Assembly (NCBI RefSeq): GCF_037975245.1
Contig: NC_092571.1
Span: 26,116,564-26,180,563 of the forward strand
From: Apostichopus japonicus
Taxonomy: Eukaryota > Echinodermata > Holothuroidea > Aspidochirotida > Stichopodidae
DNA length: 64,000 bases
Direction of reading: 5' to 3'
This document shows positions 1 to 12,800 of the stretch, piece after piece. The first letter of the stretch is position 1, and the number at the start of each line of letters is the position of its first letter. The translations under genes were made by a program, and so were the position numbers. The notes beneath the pieces were generated by a model. The model was given only the letters and a program-made list of their open reading frames with translations, had not been told where the DNA came from and did not search any database.

Positions 1-391
1 AGCCAGAGGGTACGAAGCTTCCAAAAAGTGGTGGGGGGCACAACATCCCTTACTCATTCCACAACCACCACTTGTAATGCTATAAACCGATACACACTGG
101 CCATATCACTTAAATATATATGATGTGTTAGTATGCTATCAATACTATTTATTGAGATTGATTATTGTTAACTGTGCTACAAAAAGATATGGGATGCCAT
201 TTTAAAAATAGCATGTACAAACTAAAAATAAATTATTTAAAGTAAAATGTTAAAATTAACAGAGGCTTGAGATATCCAAAAGGCAGTTCCTTGTCAAAGG
301 GGCACATTTTATTTGCCAGTAGGGCACATTTGCTATTTTGGAAAAAAGTGGGGGCATGTTCCCCCGCCCCTACCCCCCTGGCTGCAGCCCC
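1..391. mobile_element. hAT-like non-autonomous element, cut by the left edge
   Basis: The window opens with AGCCAGAGGGTACG. The sequence near 375-391, read in reverse complement, gives AGGGGCTGCAGCCAGGGGGG. The two match as terminal inverted repeats of the widespread CAGGGGC-type. The interior is AT-rich with a G-rich GTGGGGGCATGTTCCC block that recurs near 50930. The left target duplication is outside the window, so superfamily is inferred. Confidence 0.5.
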
Positions 392-664
392 TCAGTGCCC
401 AACTTTTATCACTGTACCATAATTGTTTGACTTTGTGACATATGTTGTATGCCGGTTAGAAGAATTATGAAATTCGAATGTGTACACCATATATAGTCTA
501 AACTGTGACATGGTCCAATCTAGGGAACAGTTGTAGCATATATACAGTGGCATTTGTCTGTAAGTACAGTAAATATTTACATCTTTGTTTCTGTCTGACA
601 TTCTTCGTTCTGATCTTACTCTCTTTAAATTACTCTTTCCAATTTGTCATTTCTCCAACTCCAG

Positions 665-3600
665 AGGAAAGCTGGAAGATCGTATCAAGATGTCAAAGGT
701 CACATCGATGAAGAAATATTTCAGGCAATGGATGATCAAGTACAACGAGAAGAAAAGATCACACATGGAGGAAGAAGTAAGAAGAAGATGGTTGGCGGAG
801 AAATTTACAGCGAGATGGAGACAAGTTGTGAAGATGAGAAGAGAAGAAATCAAAGCTGATTTGTTTAAAGAAACGAAAAGGAAGAAATGTTTGAAAGGTT
901 TGTTTGGAAACATAAATCTCACGTGAGAGTCTAGTCTTCCATCTGGTATAGCTTAATCAGTAATTTACAAACCCTATTCAGAGACACCTGAGAACTGATT
1001 GTCTTTGCTTTATGGGTCAGAGTTCATATGTTTAGATGCTGCTTCATAGACTTGATAACATGATTCATATTTGAAAACTTTTGTGGAGAGAGAAATGATT
1101 TGTGTATGAACAATGTTATCTGCACTTATTATGCATATTCATGGTTTGATTATGACGGTCACCAAATCATCTGCACTTGCAAATATTCATAGGAAATCTT
1201 ATTGTTTGTGAAGGATATATGCAAAGGAAAGTGTTGTTTTGACCCATGGAAATTGCATTTTCTTTGATTATAACATTAAATCAAAGTTAAACTGTGATAG
1301 TGAGCTGTCTTTCATAATATTTCTTTACTTTCAAATATCATTGAGTAACATTCATAAATTATGTTATGAAATCATCATTTGTCACTCATATTCTTCTTAT
1401 TCCTTTAGTTTTTATTTACTTCTTTTACGTTAAAAAATGTAAGATGAATATTAATAAGCATTACTCATTGATGTGATTATTCAGGGTCAAACTTCCATAT
1501 TCATAAGATTATATTCTCGTTTGCATAACAATAGTTGCCTTTGGTACCTGGATTGATGCTTTCAGTGCAGCCTTGGATGAACAAGAGAAAGCGATGGAAG
1601 CTAGAGGATACATCGAGAAACACAAACTTCATCGTCTCTTCCGGTGTTGGAGGTTAGCGGCCAGGGAAGGTGTTGTGATTCGACCATTAGTGGACAGAAG
1701 GAGAAAGAAACACTTGCAAAGGTAAGAGGCAGTTCTATCATCGCAGTAAGATATGAGTCATTCTTATCCATGTGCCACAGTGTACATGTCTTATATTACA
1801 TAGATGATAGTTTATAACCTGCTACACATTACATGATTATATACTGCAGCTGTACTGTTAAGTTTACACCTGAAAGGTTCTACAGAAAGATCCCTTAATG
1901 TTTATGTCTTTGTCTGGTTTATCATAGAAAATCTGCCAAAAATATAGTTGCTTATGTCACATAGCTGATATAACTGATAATACGAAGAAATAATTTGATA
2001 TATTTTCCATCGAGACTGTGACTTTTGGTAATGAGACCTTATAAATCAATGGCCATGTCAACATCATATCTGTACGTTAACCCGAAGTAGGCTAATCAAT
2101 ATTACATCTGCACTGTACTACTGTAGTACAATATGCCGGCCTATATAGTAGGAGTTCTCCTGCTATGGGGGCCGTTGGCGTTTAATAAAAGATTTGATGT
2201 CTCTTCTTTACTTCATGTGTTTTCTCATCCACGACAGAGCCTTTTCATCTTGGATCCTTCTGATTCAAAGGAAGAGGATGGTGAAACTCATGCAGGAGCA
2301 AAGTAACAGGAGAATGGTTACTTTGTCATACTTTGGATGGAGGTACATTAAAAAATAAATACAGTCAAAAACAGACTGAATTTATTTGTTCCATATTTAA
2401 CTTAAAAAACTTTAAAATGAAAAGCTTTTATATAAGTTTGTTTTTAATTTCTCAGGTCACAATTGGTTTCAATCAATACATGTCACTAGAATTAATCTGT
2501 AAGCTTTTCTTCTCATTAATAGGGGATAGACTAGCATTCTGTCAGTGACAAATATACATTGCAAATGTGTTATTTGTTTGCTATTTATATATTTATTGAG
2601 ACCTAAACTGTGAAAGACACTTCTTACTGACAATTTTCAAGCTCAGTAAGAAGTATCTTTCACAGTTTACATTTTAAAATCAAAGAAAAATAGTATCTTA
2701 AAATTTGCCTTATGTTACTTTTTCCTGGCAGACAAAACTATCTAGAAGTCTTGCAACTGAAAGTGGCCAAGGAAACTCTCATTCAGAAACATCTCTCAAG
2801 ACTGTTAAGGGCTTGGTATCTCGTCGGGAGGAACAGGAAGGAAGCTGAGAGGTTGATCCTACAGCGGGATCAGAGAATTCTCGCTCGATGCTTTGAGGTC
2901 TGGAGGTCCAAGCAGGAGGAGGCAGACCTGAAACTGGAAAGGTTAAAAGGTCATCAGGTAATATATTATCATATTTAATATGTTATAGGAAATACTAGAT
3001 TGTATAGTGTTTAAGAGGGTCTGGTGTACTCAAAACATAGTATTTTTTCTTTACTGGCAAAGTGTCTTTGATTCGTTCCTGTTATGATAAAGTCGTTATT
3101 GGCCCATCTTTGAATAAATAATACATTTATCTGCTCAGTGTTTTTTGAACCACAAAATTGTTGGTCTGCATTCTCGATATTTCTTGTTTGTGTTAAAATA
3201 TGTAGCTCCAGTCTGATGTACATTTCTTTCGCTTCTAAAGTTGTATTTTAGTCTTAAAAAAAAAAGGAAGACCCTGCTGAAATGAGCTCCCTTGTTCTTA
3301 AACAAAGCTACATTTAAACATATGTTCAACTCACTTGTATTTACTCAGTTGATTGTTGAACTTTCACCAGCCTTGTTGTATGTGGATACCAGACTTGAAG
3401 TATGTATACAGGAGATCGACAGAGCTAGATTACAAGACATGGCATTAATTTGGTACGAGTCTGAGTACAAGCCTGAGCTAAATCAGAGTATAATACAATA
3501 TATTTGTTTGTCTCAAGTACAAGATGCTCAGAGCGAGTACAAAAACAATTTTAAACAAAAATACAAAATTACAAAAACAAAGATTCCAAAATGCCTGAAT

Positions 3601-6600
3601 TTGAGTACAAACCCACAAATGATGTTATTCAAGTACAGGCAACTGTGACAGAATATGAGTACAAGTGGAGAATCACTAGAAAATTCTCGTTTCTATTTTG
3701 TTTTCAACAGATGAGATCTGTCCTTCTGAAGCGATTTTACTTCCGACTTTGGACGGAGAGAAAGCGTACCGGTAGAAAAGAGGAAAGTGAAGCTATTGCT
3801 GGAGTAAAAGAGAGACGAAATGTACACAGCTTACGAGCTGCTTTCAGAAAATGGAAATCATCATATGAAAATGAAATCCTTGCAAGGTATCGTAAGAAAT
3901 TTAGTTTTAAAGGAATATGAAGTTTGTTTCAAAGACAAATATTGATGCATGTCACAATAGAAATTGTAGCAGTGGATATTAAACTGAAGCTTGTTTAACT
4001 TGTCAGTGTTCTAAGTGTTGGCTAAATCCCCCCCCCCCAAAAAAAAAAAAGTAAAAGTGATAATTTAATAATTTATTATTAAAATAAGGGTAACCACAGT
4101 GAGAATATATTATGGTCATTCCTATTGGAGCATTGTGTTTGGGTTCCTCATAATGAATATTACAATAATTGAAATTTATTTAGACTTTATTATATTAAGT
4201 GTTTCACTAAAGTGCTGTTGCTACAGCTGTTTTCAACTGTCCTTTGACCTCATACTTGGAAAAATCTGAATGCTTACAATCTTGTTTCAAGGCAGGTCAC
4301 ACAACTATATCACAGTTAACCCCCGGTCATTGGTGACGTGTCACACCCACACACCCAAGTGTGTTCAATTGAAACAGTTGCTCAGGGGCACAGCAGTACA
4401 TCAAATTAATGTGTACCCTTGCGGACTTCCCATAGGCCCCAGCCACAAACAGGCACATGGAACTATGTTTACAAGTTACCTAGCTAGTTCCCCATTTATG
4501 TACAGTGAATACAGCAATGAAAACTAAGTGCCTTGCCAATCCACAGCATAATGGTCAGGCCAGGACTCAAACCTGCAGTTCTTAGATGACAAGTCACATT
4601 GCCTTTTCCATTTGACTACAAAGCTCGCTTGAAAATGTGAGATACGGATCATATACAATAAGGAATTTGAAGCCTAAAATAGGTCAAAATAGCACAAATT
4701 TATAAAAGACAATATGTAATTGAAAGTGAGCAAATGAATTATGGCGATTCCACAGAAAGTTTAGCAAAATTCCTGTTCTTCACCCTTTGGTATTTTCATT
4801 TAACAGTATCATTACCAATAACATTATTTAGTAATTCATTATTTCAGAGTTATATTTGTAATTGTATTTTTTTTTTACTTTCTACTAGGAATCATCACCT
4901 AGCAGTAGTACAGGCAAATTTCAGGATCTTACTCAGACAATGGCACCAACATGCAAAGCTCTCATTTCAACATTCACTGGAAGTCTTCACCAGATCTCTC
5001 GGTTTGTCTTCACCTTACTTCGGCACCATAACTCCATCTGACTTGTCTAGGAGAGCGCAAGCTTCAGAGGGGAGCAATTATTCGGACACGGTCCATTTGT
5101 CTGTTGTAGACAGTGGCTACCACGGCAACCATGCAAATCTTGAGAGTCTGTCGATTGGCAGGTTCCAAAATCTATCGCAGTCAGATTTCGTGGATGCCTC
5201 CAATCCTTCCGATCTTGAAACTATTAGCATTCAGAGCTGTCCCTTGTTTCCAGGAACAACAGCACCCTCCGTAATGGAAGATGATGGAACATTCCAATCA
5301 ACTGAGATAGCTCATACATTTTCATCAGCTGACTCATCTCCAGATTCAAAATTACAGCTAGAAAGAAGGGACACACCCAAGCCTCCCTTGAATCAAATGG
5401 ATGAATCATATTCCCAGAGAATAGAGGGATGTCCATCTGCTCAAGAGGAGGTCAAAGAAATGAATGGTGATACTGATGGAAGCACAGAATATGAATATTC
5501 ATATCCAATAACTGGTATGACTGGAACCTTCAGTCAGGGCTGGAGGCAACATTCATCTGAGGGTGACTCCAGTCACCCGTCATCGCTGAGACTGGGATGT
5601 TCAGATGATGACAGCCGCTCGTCATCTTCTTGTGAACTCGTTACGGTACAAGACAGATTATCAACGAACAATGTCATGAGAGATGTCTGGTTGGGAGAGA
5701 TGGGAGATGTTTTGGTTGGAGAGGTATCAGATGCCGTGGAAGATGAGGACTCATTGGGTATGATGTCATTGCGAGAGTTGGTCGATGAAGACACAGCACT
5801 AACAAGATCTGACTGTTTAGAGACGTTATCATCATTTCACGATGAAAATGATGATGAGGATTGTGTTACTGAAGAACAGCAGTCAAAAGTAGTAAGTGTT
5901 AGGTACACATAATGCCATGTAATTAGTTAACTGTCTCTCACTGTAAATGATCTGAATTGTCTTGATAAATGTCAGCATGGTTATGGGTGAAATGAATTTG
6001 TGAAAGTTGTTTTGACTCTTTCACTAATGTACCTGACAGTTGTTAGAAGGACCAAGGAGGTATGGCATCCACAATTGTGTGGTCCAATACGAAACATTAA
6101 TTGATGGTTCCAGAATACCTCTCCTCATACTCTTTGATGGGCAAGGCATGTCCACAATTTTAATATGTTACCTATTTCATAAAATGATTTTCTTCTTTAT
6201 AGCTGTAGTTTAATTGGTAAATTTTCTTATTAGCAAACAAAACAAAACATGCTATGTTTTATAAATTTGTAATTTATTTAAACTTTTTGTTTTTAAATAT
6301 TCAAATAGGTTATATTTTGTGTTGAAACTGAGAGAGAAAATTATTAGATAAATTTGAGATAGGGAGTGTCAGTTGTTCTTCCCTTCCCTGCCCCTCCTCT
6401 CCCCCTCCCTCCACTTTCCTCCCCTCAAAGTTGTTAGGATTGAGGCTTTAAAGTTGTAGATTGAATTCAGTCAACCCCATTTAACCTTTTTTTATTTTTA
6501 GTTCAGGTAAGCTTAAACCAGTTTATATTTCTCTTTCTTCTGATATTCTCTATAACCAGGTTTTGATAAAGTACATGCTCAATTTCTGGAGACTTTGGCC

Positions 6601-6843
6601 AGTCAGTGCTGTGTTCCTGCAGTGGCTTAGGTACACTAGATATAGGAAATACCTTAGACTACAGCAAGATGAACTCAAGAAGATTACAATGAGGAATACA
6701 CTAAGGAGATACACTAACCACTGGAGAAGACAGCTAAAATTAGTACAGATAGCAGATCAACACCAGGTGATGAAAGATTAATGATTCATTCCATTTAAAG
6801 TAAACATGGCCAAACCAATACCCATCTAGGTGGTCGTTTTTCA

Positions 6844-6895
<52 letters not shown>

Positions 6896-9800
6896 TACTT
6901 AATAATCACACAGTCATGAAAATGTCAGGAGGATGAATCGTTGAGAACAGCGTGGAAATCATTCAATTAAATTCAAATTTATTTCTCATATTATTGTGCA
7001 GTAAAAAGTATAACACACAGTACAGCAGAAAACGTTACATAATTTAGTTTCCATTTCTGATCTTGTTATTTGTGAGGTGGACTGAAATATCCATGTGTAG
7101 TTTGTGTTGTTTTTGTTCAAGATTCAAAATTAATTTGCCAGATTTTCTTTCCTTTTTCTTTTTCCTGCAATCACAGAAATCAAGTCTAATTGGGAAATAT
7201 TTTGAGGCTTTGAGCACTCACCATCAGAGGAAGAAGAAGTCAAGACTGAACAGGGAGCTCGCTGAAAGATGGAGAGCAGTTAAATCACTCTCTGCACCAT
7301 TTCAGAAATGGAAATCTCAGGTAAGAGAGAATCAGATTAAAGTGATGGGAAGGAGAGTAGGTTGCTAATTATTCTTCGTCAATTGTTCTATTGTCTATCT
7401 GTTATTCTGTTTTTCTGTTTGTGAAATGCTATTCATTAATAACATATCAGACCAACTGTTCATTCCTCTCAATCAAGCAAATAACTAGGTGATTTGTTGA
7501 AATATTCCATTTTAACTAAAATAAAGTCTCATAGAGGATCAATCTAGTCTCAACTGAAATGTTGACAAAAGGTTGGACCGAGGACCTTGGTGAAAAAAAA
7601 AAAAAAAATTGGTCATTAATTACATGATGATAAAAATGCTGTTAATGTTTATATCAAATTTGTACAAAGTTTTTAAGGTAAAACATGAAATTCCTCACTG
7701 CACCAATAATTACTAAAATCAATATCTTTTCATAAATTGGAATATTCTCTCTCTTCTATATTTTGAATCTTTGTACTTTTGCTTCAGATGTGGTGGAATT
7801 GAGAGCCTCAGTTGAGTTTATGTTTTCTCTCCCTTGCAGGTTTTGTATGCTCACACTCTCTCTGGAGAAGAACCATCCTGGGATTCTTTCATAACCAAGA
7901 GCCGGACACTCTGTTATAATTCATCAAAATTGGAGGGAAAAATTCAGAAGGAAAACATGAACGAATGTTTCATGTTTTGGAAACTGAGAGTTTGGCAGCA
8001 ACTCCAAGTTAGAAATCAATTTCAGCAAACATTGAAGCAGAGGTGAGGTATAAATCAGAAGTTTATCTACAAGAGACAAACGATTCACTTTTGCCAAGAA
8101 ATAAAATTTCATGATTTAGTACTATGTTCCTTCCATTAAGTTCTATATCTTGTGGTTTTCTTAATGTGTTTTTAATTTACAAATATGCTGTTGATCTACT
8201 GAAACACAATGGGGAGTGGCGGATATTAAGAATATGTATTTTTGTTACTGCTTGAAGAAATACAAATTCTAAAGCAAGGAATGGCTTATCAATATATTCT
8301 CTCAACATCTGAAGATGGTGTCATGGTCTACCTTAGATAACCATCACAGTTGGCTGGATGGAACCTTTAATGGTTGCATATCACTTTAAGAATTTTAAAA
8401 ATAGTTTGACTGTTTTTGGTATTATTTACACAGAATTGTTTTTCAGAGCAACAATATTCTAATACAAAAAACCTTCCTTGATATCATAGCTTTGTATTCT
8501 ATGATCAAAATCTGACAATGTGGGTGCAGGAGAAATTTTGGACTGCCACCCCCCCCCTTTGCCCCCTGCCATCATTCATAAGTGCCACATCCTGCAAAAT
8601 TTGCCTTCATTTTGGTCTTTTAAATTTGGTAGATGTTTCCAGTCTTGGTTACAATGGACCAGAGTTAATATAGAAAGAACAATTCAAATGGAGTCATTCC
8701 TTCAGAGAAGGCAGAAACACATGGTAAGTGTAGAATAATACATGGTTAATAAAGAGTTATACATGGTTACTGTAGAGTAATGCATGGTTAGTGTAGAGTA
8801 ATGGATGGTTAGTCAAGAGTAATGCATGGTATTGAGTAATGCATGGTAAGTCTAGAGTAATACATGGTTAGTGTAGAGTAATGCATGATTAGTATAGAGT
8901 AATGCATGGTTAGTATAGAGTAATGCATGGTTAGTATAGAGTAATGCATGGTTAGTATAGAGTAATGCATGGTTCGTATAGAGTAATGCATGGTTCGCAT
9001 TGAGTTATGCATGGCTCGTATAGAGTAATGCATTGTTTGTGTAAAGTAATGCATGGTTTATAGTATACATGGTTAGTATAGAGTAATGCATGGTTAGTAT
9101 AGAGTATCGCATGGTTCATATAGATTATCATGTGGTTAGTATAGAGTAATGCATGATTAGTATAGATTTTTAGTAATTTTATTACATCTAGGTTTACCTC
9201 CATGGTATATCTTAATTTTTTCTAAGTTACTAAATCTATAAATAATGTTCTATAATGGTAGATTTTGTTCACCTTGTGATATTATGTATACCATCCACTT
9301 GTTATATTATATTGTGATGTTGGGATATATATGTATACCAGCAATATGGATTCTGTACAAGCATTGATTTATTTTAGGAGAAGTTACCATTGAAACACAC
9401 CCAGCTGCTTTTTTTTTACGATGTTTTTAATGTTATATGTTGTTCCAGGTATTATTAAGGTGGAAAGAGGCTTTGTTACACAAATCCAAGGTACAGCAGA
9501 TGAGGTCAAAGGTCAATGAAAACCATCTCAGGGACATCCTTCATCTGTGGCACCAATATGCACAAAGAACCAGGGAGGATAGAGAACACACCGAAACCGC
9601 ACAAAGCATGGTTGCTATGACGGCACTTCAACATTTCTGGAATATTTGGAGATGTCAGTTGAAGGAATGCATCGTTGCTCAAAGTTTTAGAGACCAACAA
9701 TTAACAAAAAAGTAAGATTTGTTTGTCCTCGCTTCACTTTATTATGTGTACTCTGTACATTATTTGTTGTGGACCTTGATGGAAATGTTAAATGGCCTGT

Positions 9801-12800
9801 AGCTGCATAGGAATGCCTGTGATGCACAGACCACTATTCACAGAATTTGGACTCGTCCTGGAAAACTCATCTCAAGTTGCAATCCTGTGCTAAATGTTGC
9901 TATTGCATAGTTTTAAAGTTAGCTGTTGTTTTGAAGTATTTAAAATATTGTTGTGACACTGTGGTGAAACAAGAGAAATAAGTTTGTAAGCACAACAGAG
10001 CTTACTATCTTCTTTAAGAATCAGTGTAATGAATCGAGGCTGCTTGACACCCCCTCCAGAGAGACTGTCACTGTTAACTTACTGCCTTTGCATTGGGCTA
10101 AAGTAATCCTGTGTTTAATTCGGTTTCAAAAAGTAATGAAGGAGATCTTTGCAGCACTGACAGTGTCAAAATATTTTAAACATTTGAATTTGGAGGAAAT
10201 TTTGCTCAATAAATAACCTTTTAAAAGAGAATACCTACCTGTGATAAGGCAATTTAACATTTTGAAACCTTACGAGTTTGGATAAAAGTCACACCAATAA
10301 TGAAGGTCATTCATTGCTCATTTTACTTAGATTCCATCCTATTTTTTAAATATTTTTTTATCATTTGGTGGTTATGAAACAAATATCACAAGATGACTTA
10401 TCTTGCCTTTCTTTCTTTTCTTTTTGTAAAGATGTTTTGGTCTCTGGTTGAATTTCAAGCATCAGCAAATCGAGCTTCGTAAGTCGGCTCGTAAAGTAGA
10501 GGTGATAGTTGAAGAGAGAGAGTCGAGAGAGGCATTTTACATCTGGAGGAAGAGGATGGAAGCAAAGAAGAGGATGCTAAAGCTGACCATAAATCAAGAA
10601 CAAACTACACTGAGAATCTCATTTGAGAAGTGGAAGGAGTATGTGAGCTTGGAGAGAAGAGAAAAGATGAGATGCCATAACTTGATGGAAGAGGTTTGTC
10701 ATTACCAGGGAATGCATGATAATATAGGGGAGTGATAGATTCAGGAAGCAAATCATATTCAATTGCTGTGGTAGACTATAGTGACTATCATTATAATAAT
10801 AATAGTAATAATAATAATGGTAATAATATTGAGGATTTATAAAGTGCAGACATATCCACCGATAACTGTGCTCAAGGCGCATAACAATATTACCCTGGTC
10901 ATTGATAGCCTGTCAAACAGAGGCAACCCTCCACAGGGCAGCAGCTAAACAGCGCCCAGCTGACAGTTTATCGTACAGGTCCCCATTTATACACCTGGGT
11001 GAAGAGAGGCAATGGAGATAAAGTGCTTTGCCCAAGGACACAACGTAATGATCTGGCCAGAACTCGAACCTGCAAGCCTTAGATCACAATTCCACTGCCT
11101 GAACCACTTGACCATATTGCTCTCTCTATGCTATAAAGTAAGGCATGATTCAGAAGGTTGAATCTTGTGTGCAGAGATTGTCTTGGTAAAACACATTCTG
11201 CTTTGTGTGTGTGTCACTCCCCCCTTTTCTTTCTATTGGTGTGGGGGGGGGTGGATTGGGTTGAGGGGCGGGTGAATTTCTGTCCTTCATTTCCTGCATG
11301 GGTATCTTCTACTTACATCTTGAGGCTTCTGTGTCTTTTAGTGTATTTAGATGATTAAATTATATTGTTATATTGTACACTGTTGTTGAAAAACAAATCA
11401 AAATGAATTGAAAAATTTCCTGGTATACCAAAATGTCTACAATGTTATATCCATGATGTCATTTTCTTGATCAATTAACTAGGTGGTCTCTCATTGGCTG
11501 ATGGTCTGTCACCTTCAACAGAAACAGAGGATGGCAATCCAGGATGCAGTTTCTCGCTGGAGACGGTTGGTTCATAAGAGTAGAAATTTATCAAGACTCC
11601 AACAGGATCGTACCAGACTGAAAAGTAGGAACCGACTGGAACAGTGTTGGAAAATATGGAGGGAAAAGTTTGACAAGACCTCAGTTGCTGATCGATTTTA
11701 TGAAAGCCACTTGTGTAGCAGGTAACTATTGCCGTGTTGAGTAACATGAAACCTGTTTTCTTCCCAACTGTATGACTTTTCACAGTGCAGGCTGTATACC
11801 AAGGAGTAACACAATGTTGTATCAGCTTGATCACCAGCTCAGGGAAATTATTAAATAATCATTAAATACTAAAAAAACATAAAAAGGAATTTGAAATAAT
11901 CCTTTTATTTCATGCAATCAGCTTTTCAATGCACATCATGCTGTGTAGAAGTATGGCATATTGAACACTAACACAATAAATGATAACAACAAATAAGAAA
12001 GTCAATAAATGCTTACACTTTCACATTTCAAACTGAACCATAAACTGATTAATTTTCAGCGCCTTTTTTAGTTTGTTTATATACTTTTAAATTTAAGTTT
12101 AATTCTTCAGGATATTCAATTAGTAGTACTATCATGTACTTTATGTAAATCTGTACCAAAGCACTTGGTCCAGTTTTACATTGACAGTTCTAGGGTATTG
12201 CAAATGACAGTAGTTATGCAGGTTAATGTAAAAGAGTAAAACAAAGTGAGTACTTTACAGAGATATTTAGACAATGTGTTCTATGCTAGAAAAATGTTTT
12301 GCTAACATCATAGGGAGGTGATCATTCCAATACAACTTGACAAGTTTGCTAGTTTACTCTATTTATTTTTGTCCCCCCCCCCCAGGTACCTCCATGATTG
12401 GTGTATTTACACCAAGCAGCAGAAGAGGAGACTTGCAGATGAGGAAAGCTTCCGTCTTCGCATGCAACATCAAATGGTAAAAGAAGCCTTAACCATCAAC
12501 TCATCAACAGATTGACAATACTATACATGATTCATATCAATCTAACAAGTTTTGCTCGAAGGAAAATTGAAACAAGAAAGAAAAAAATGTTGATCTAGCT
12601 AGGAATTAGTCTTAGTGTAGGGAATAACAGCCTCTGGTGCTATACGACACTATATTCTGGAACCCAACCCTCTCTCACTCCACACAAGTATCAAGTTTTA
12701 CAAGCACATCCCCATCAGCATGGCAGTGTAAGATAATGGAATGTAAAAAAACATTCGCTTTTAATGTGTCATGATGATGAATAAGTGTCTGAAAACCTGA

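Noticed and set aside
8809-9203. Minus-strand ORFs of MHYSI/TMHYS repeats
   Set aside because: Pure translation of the 20-bp minisatellite; no start context, no splice links, no non-repeat sequence.
11475-11834. 119-codon minus-strand ORF
   Set aside because: Antisense shadow of SFI1-like exon 13, which is in frame with its neighbours on the plus strand.
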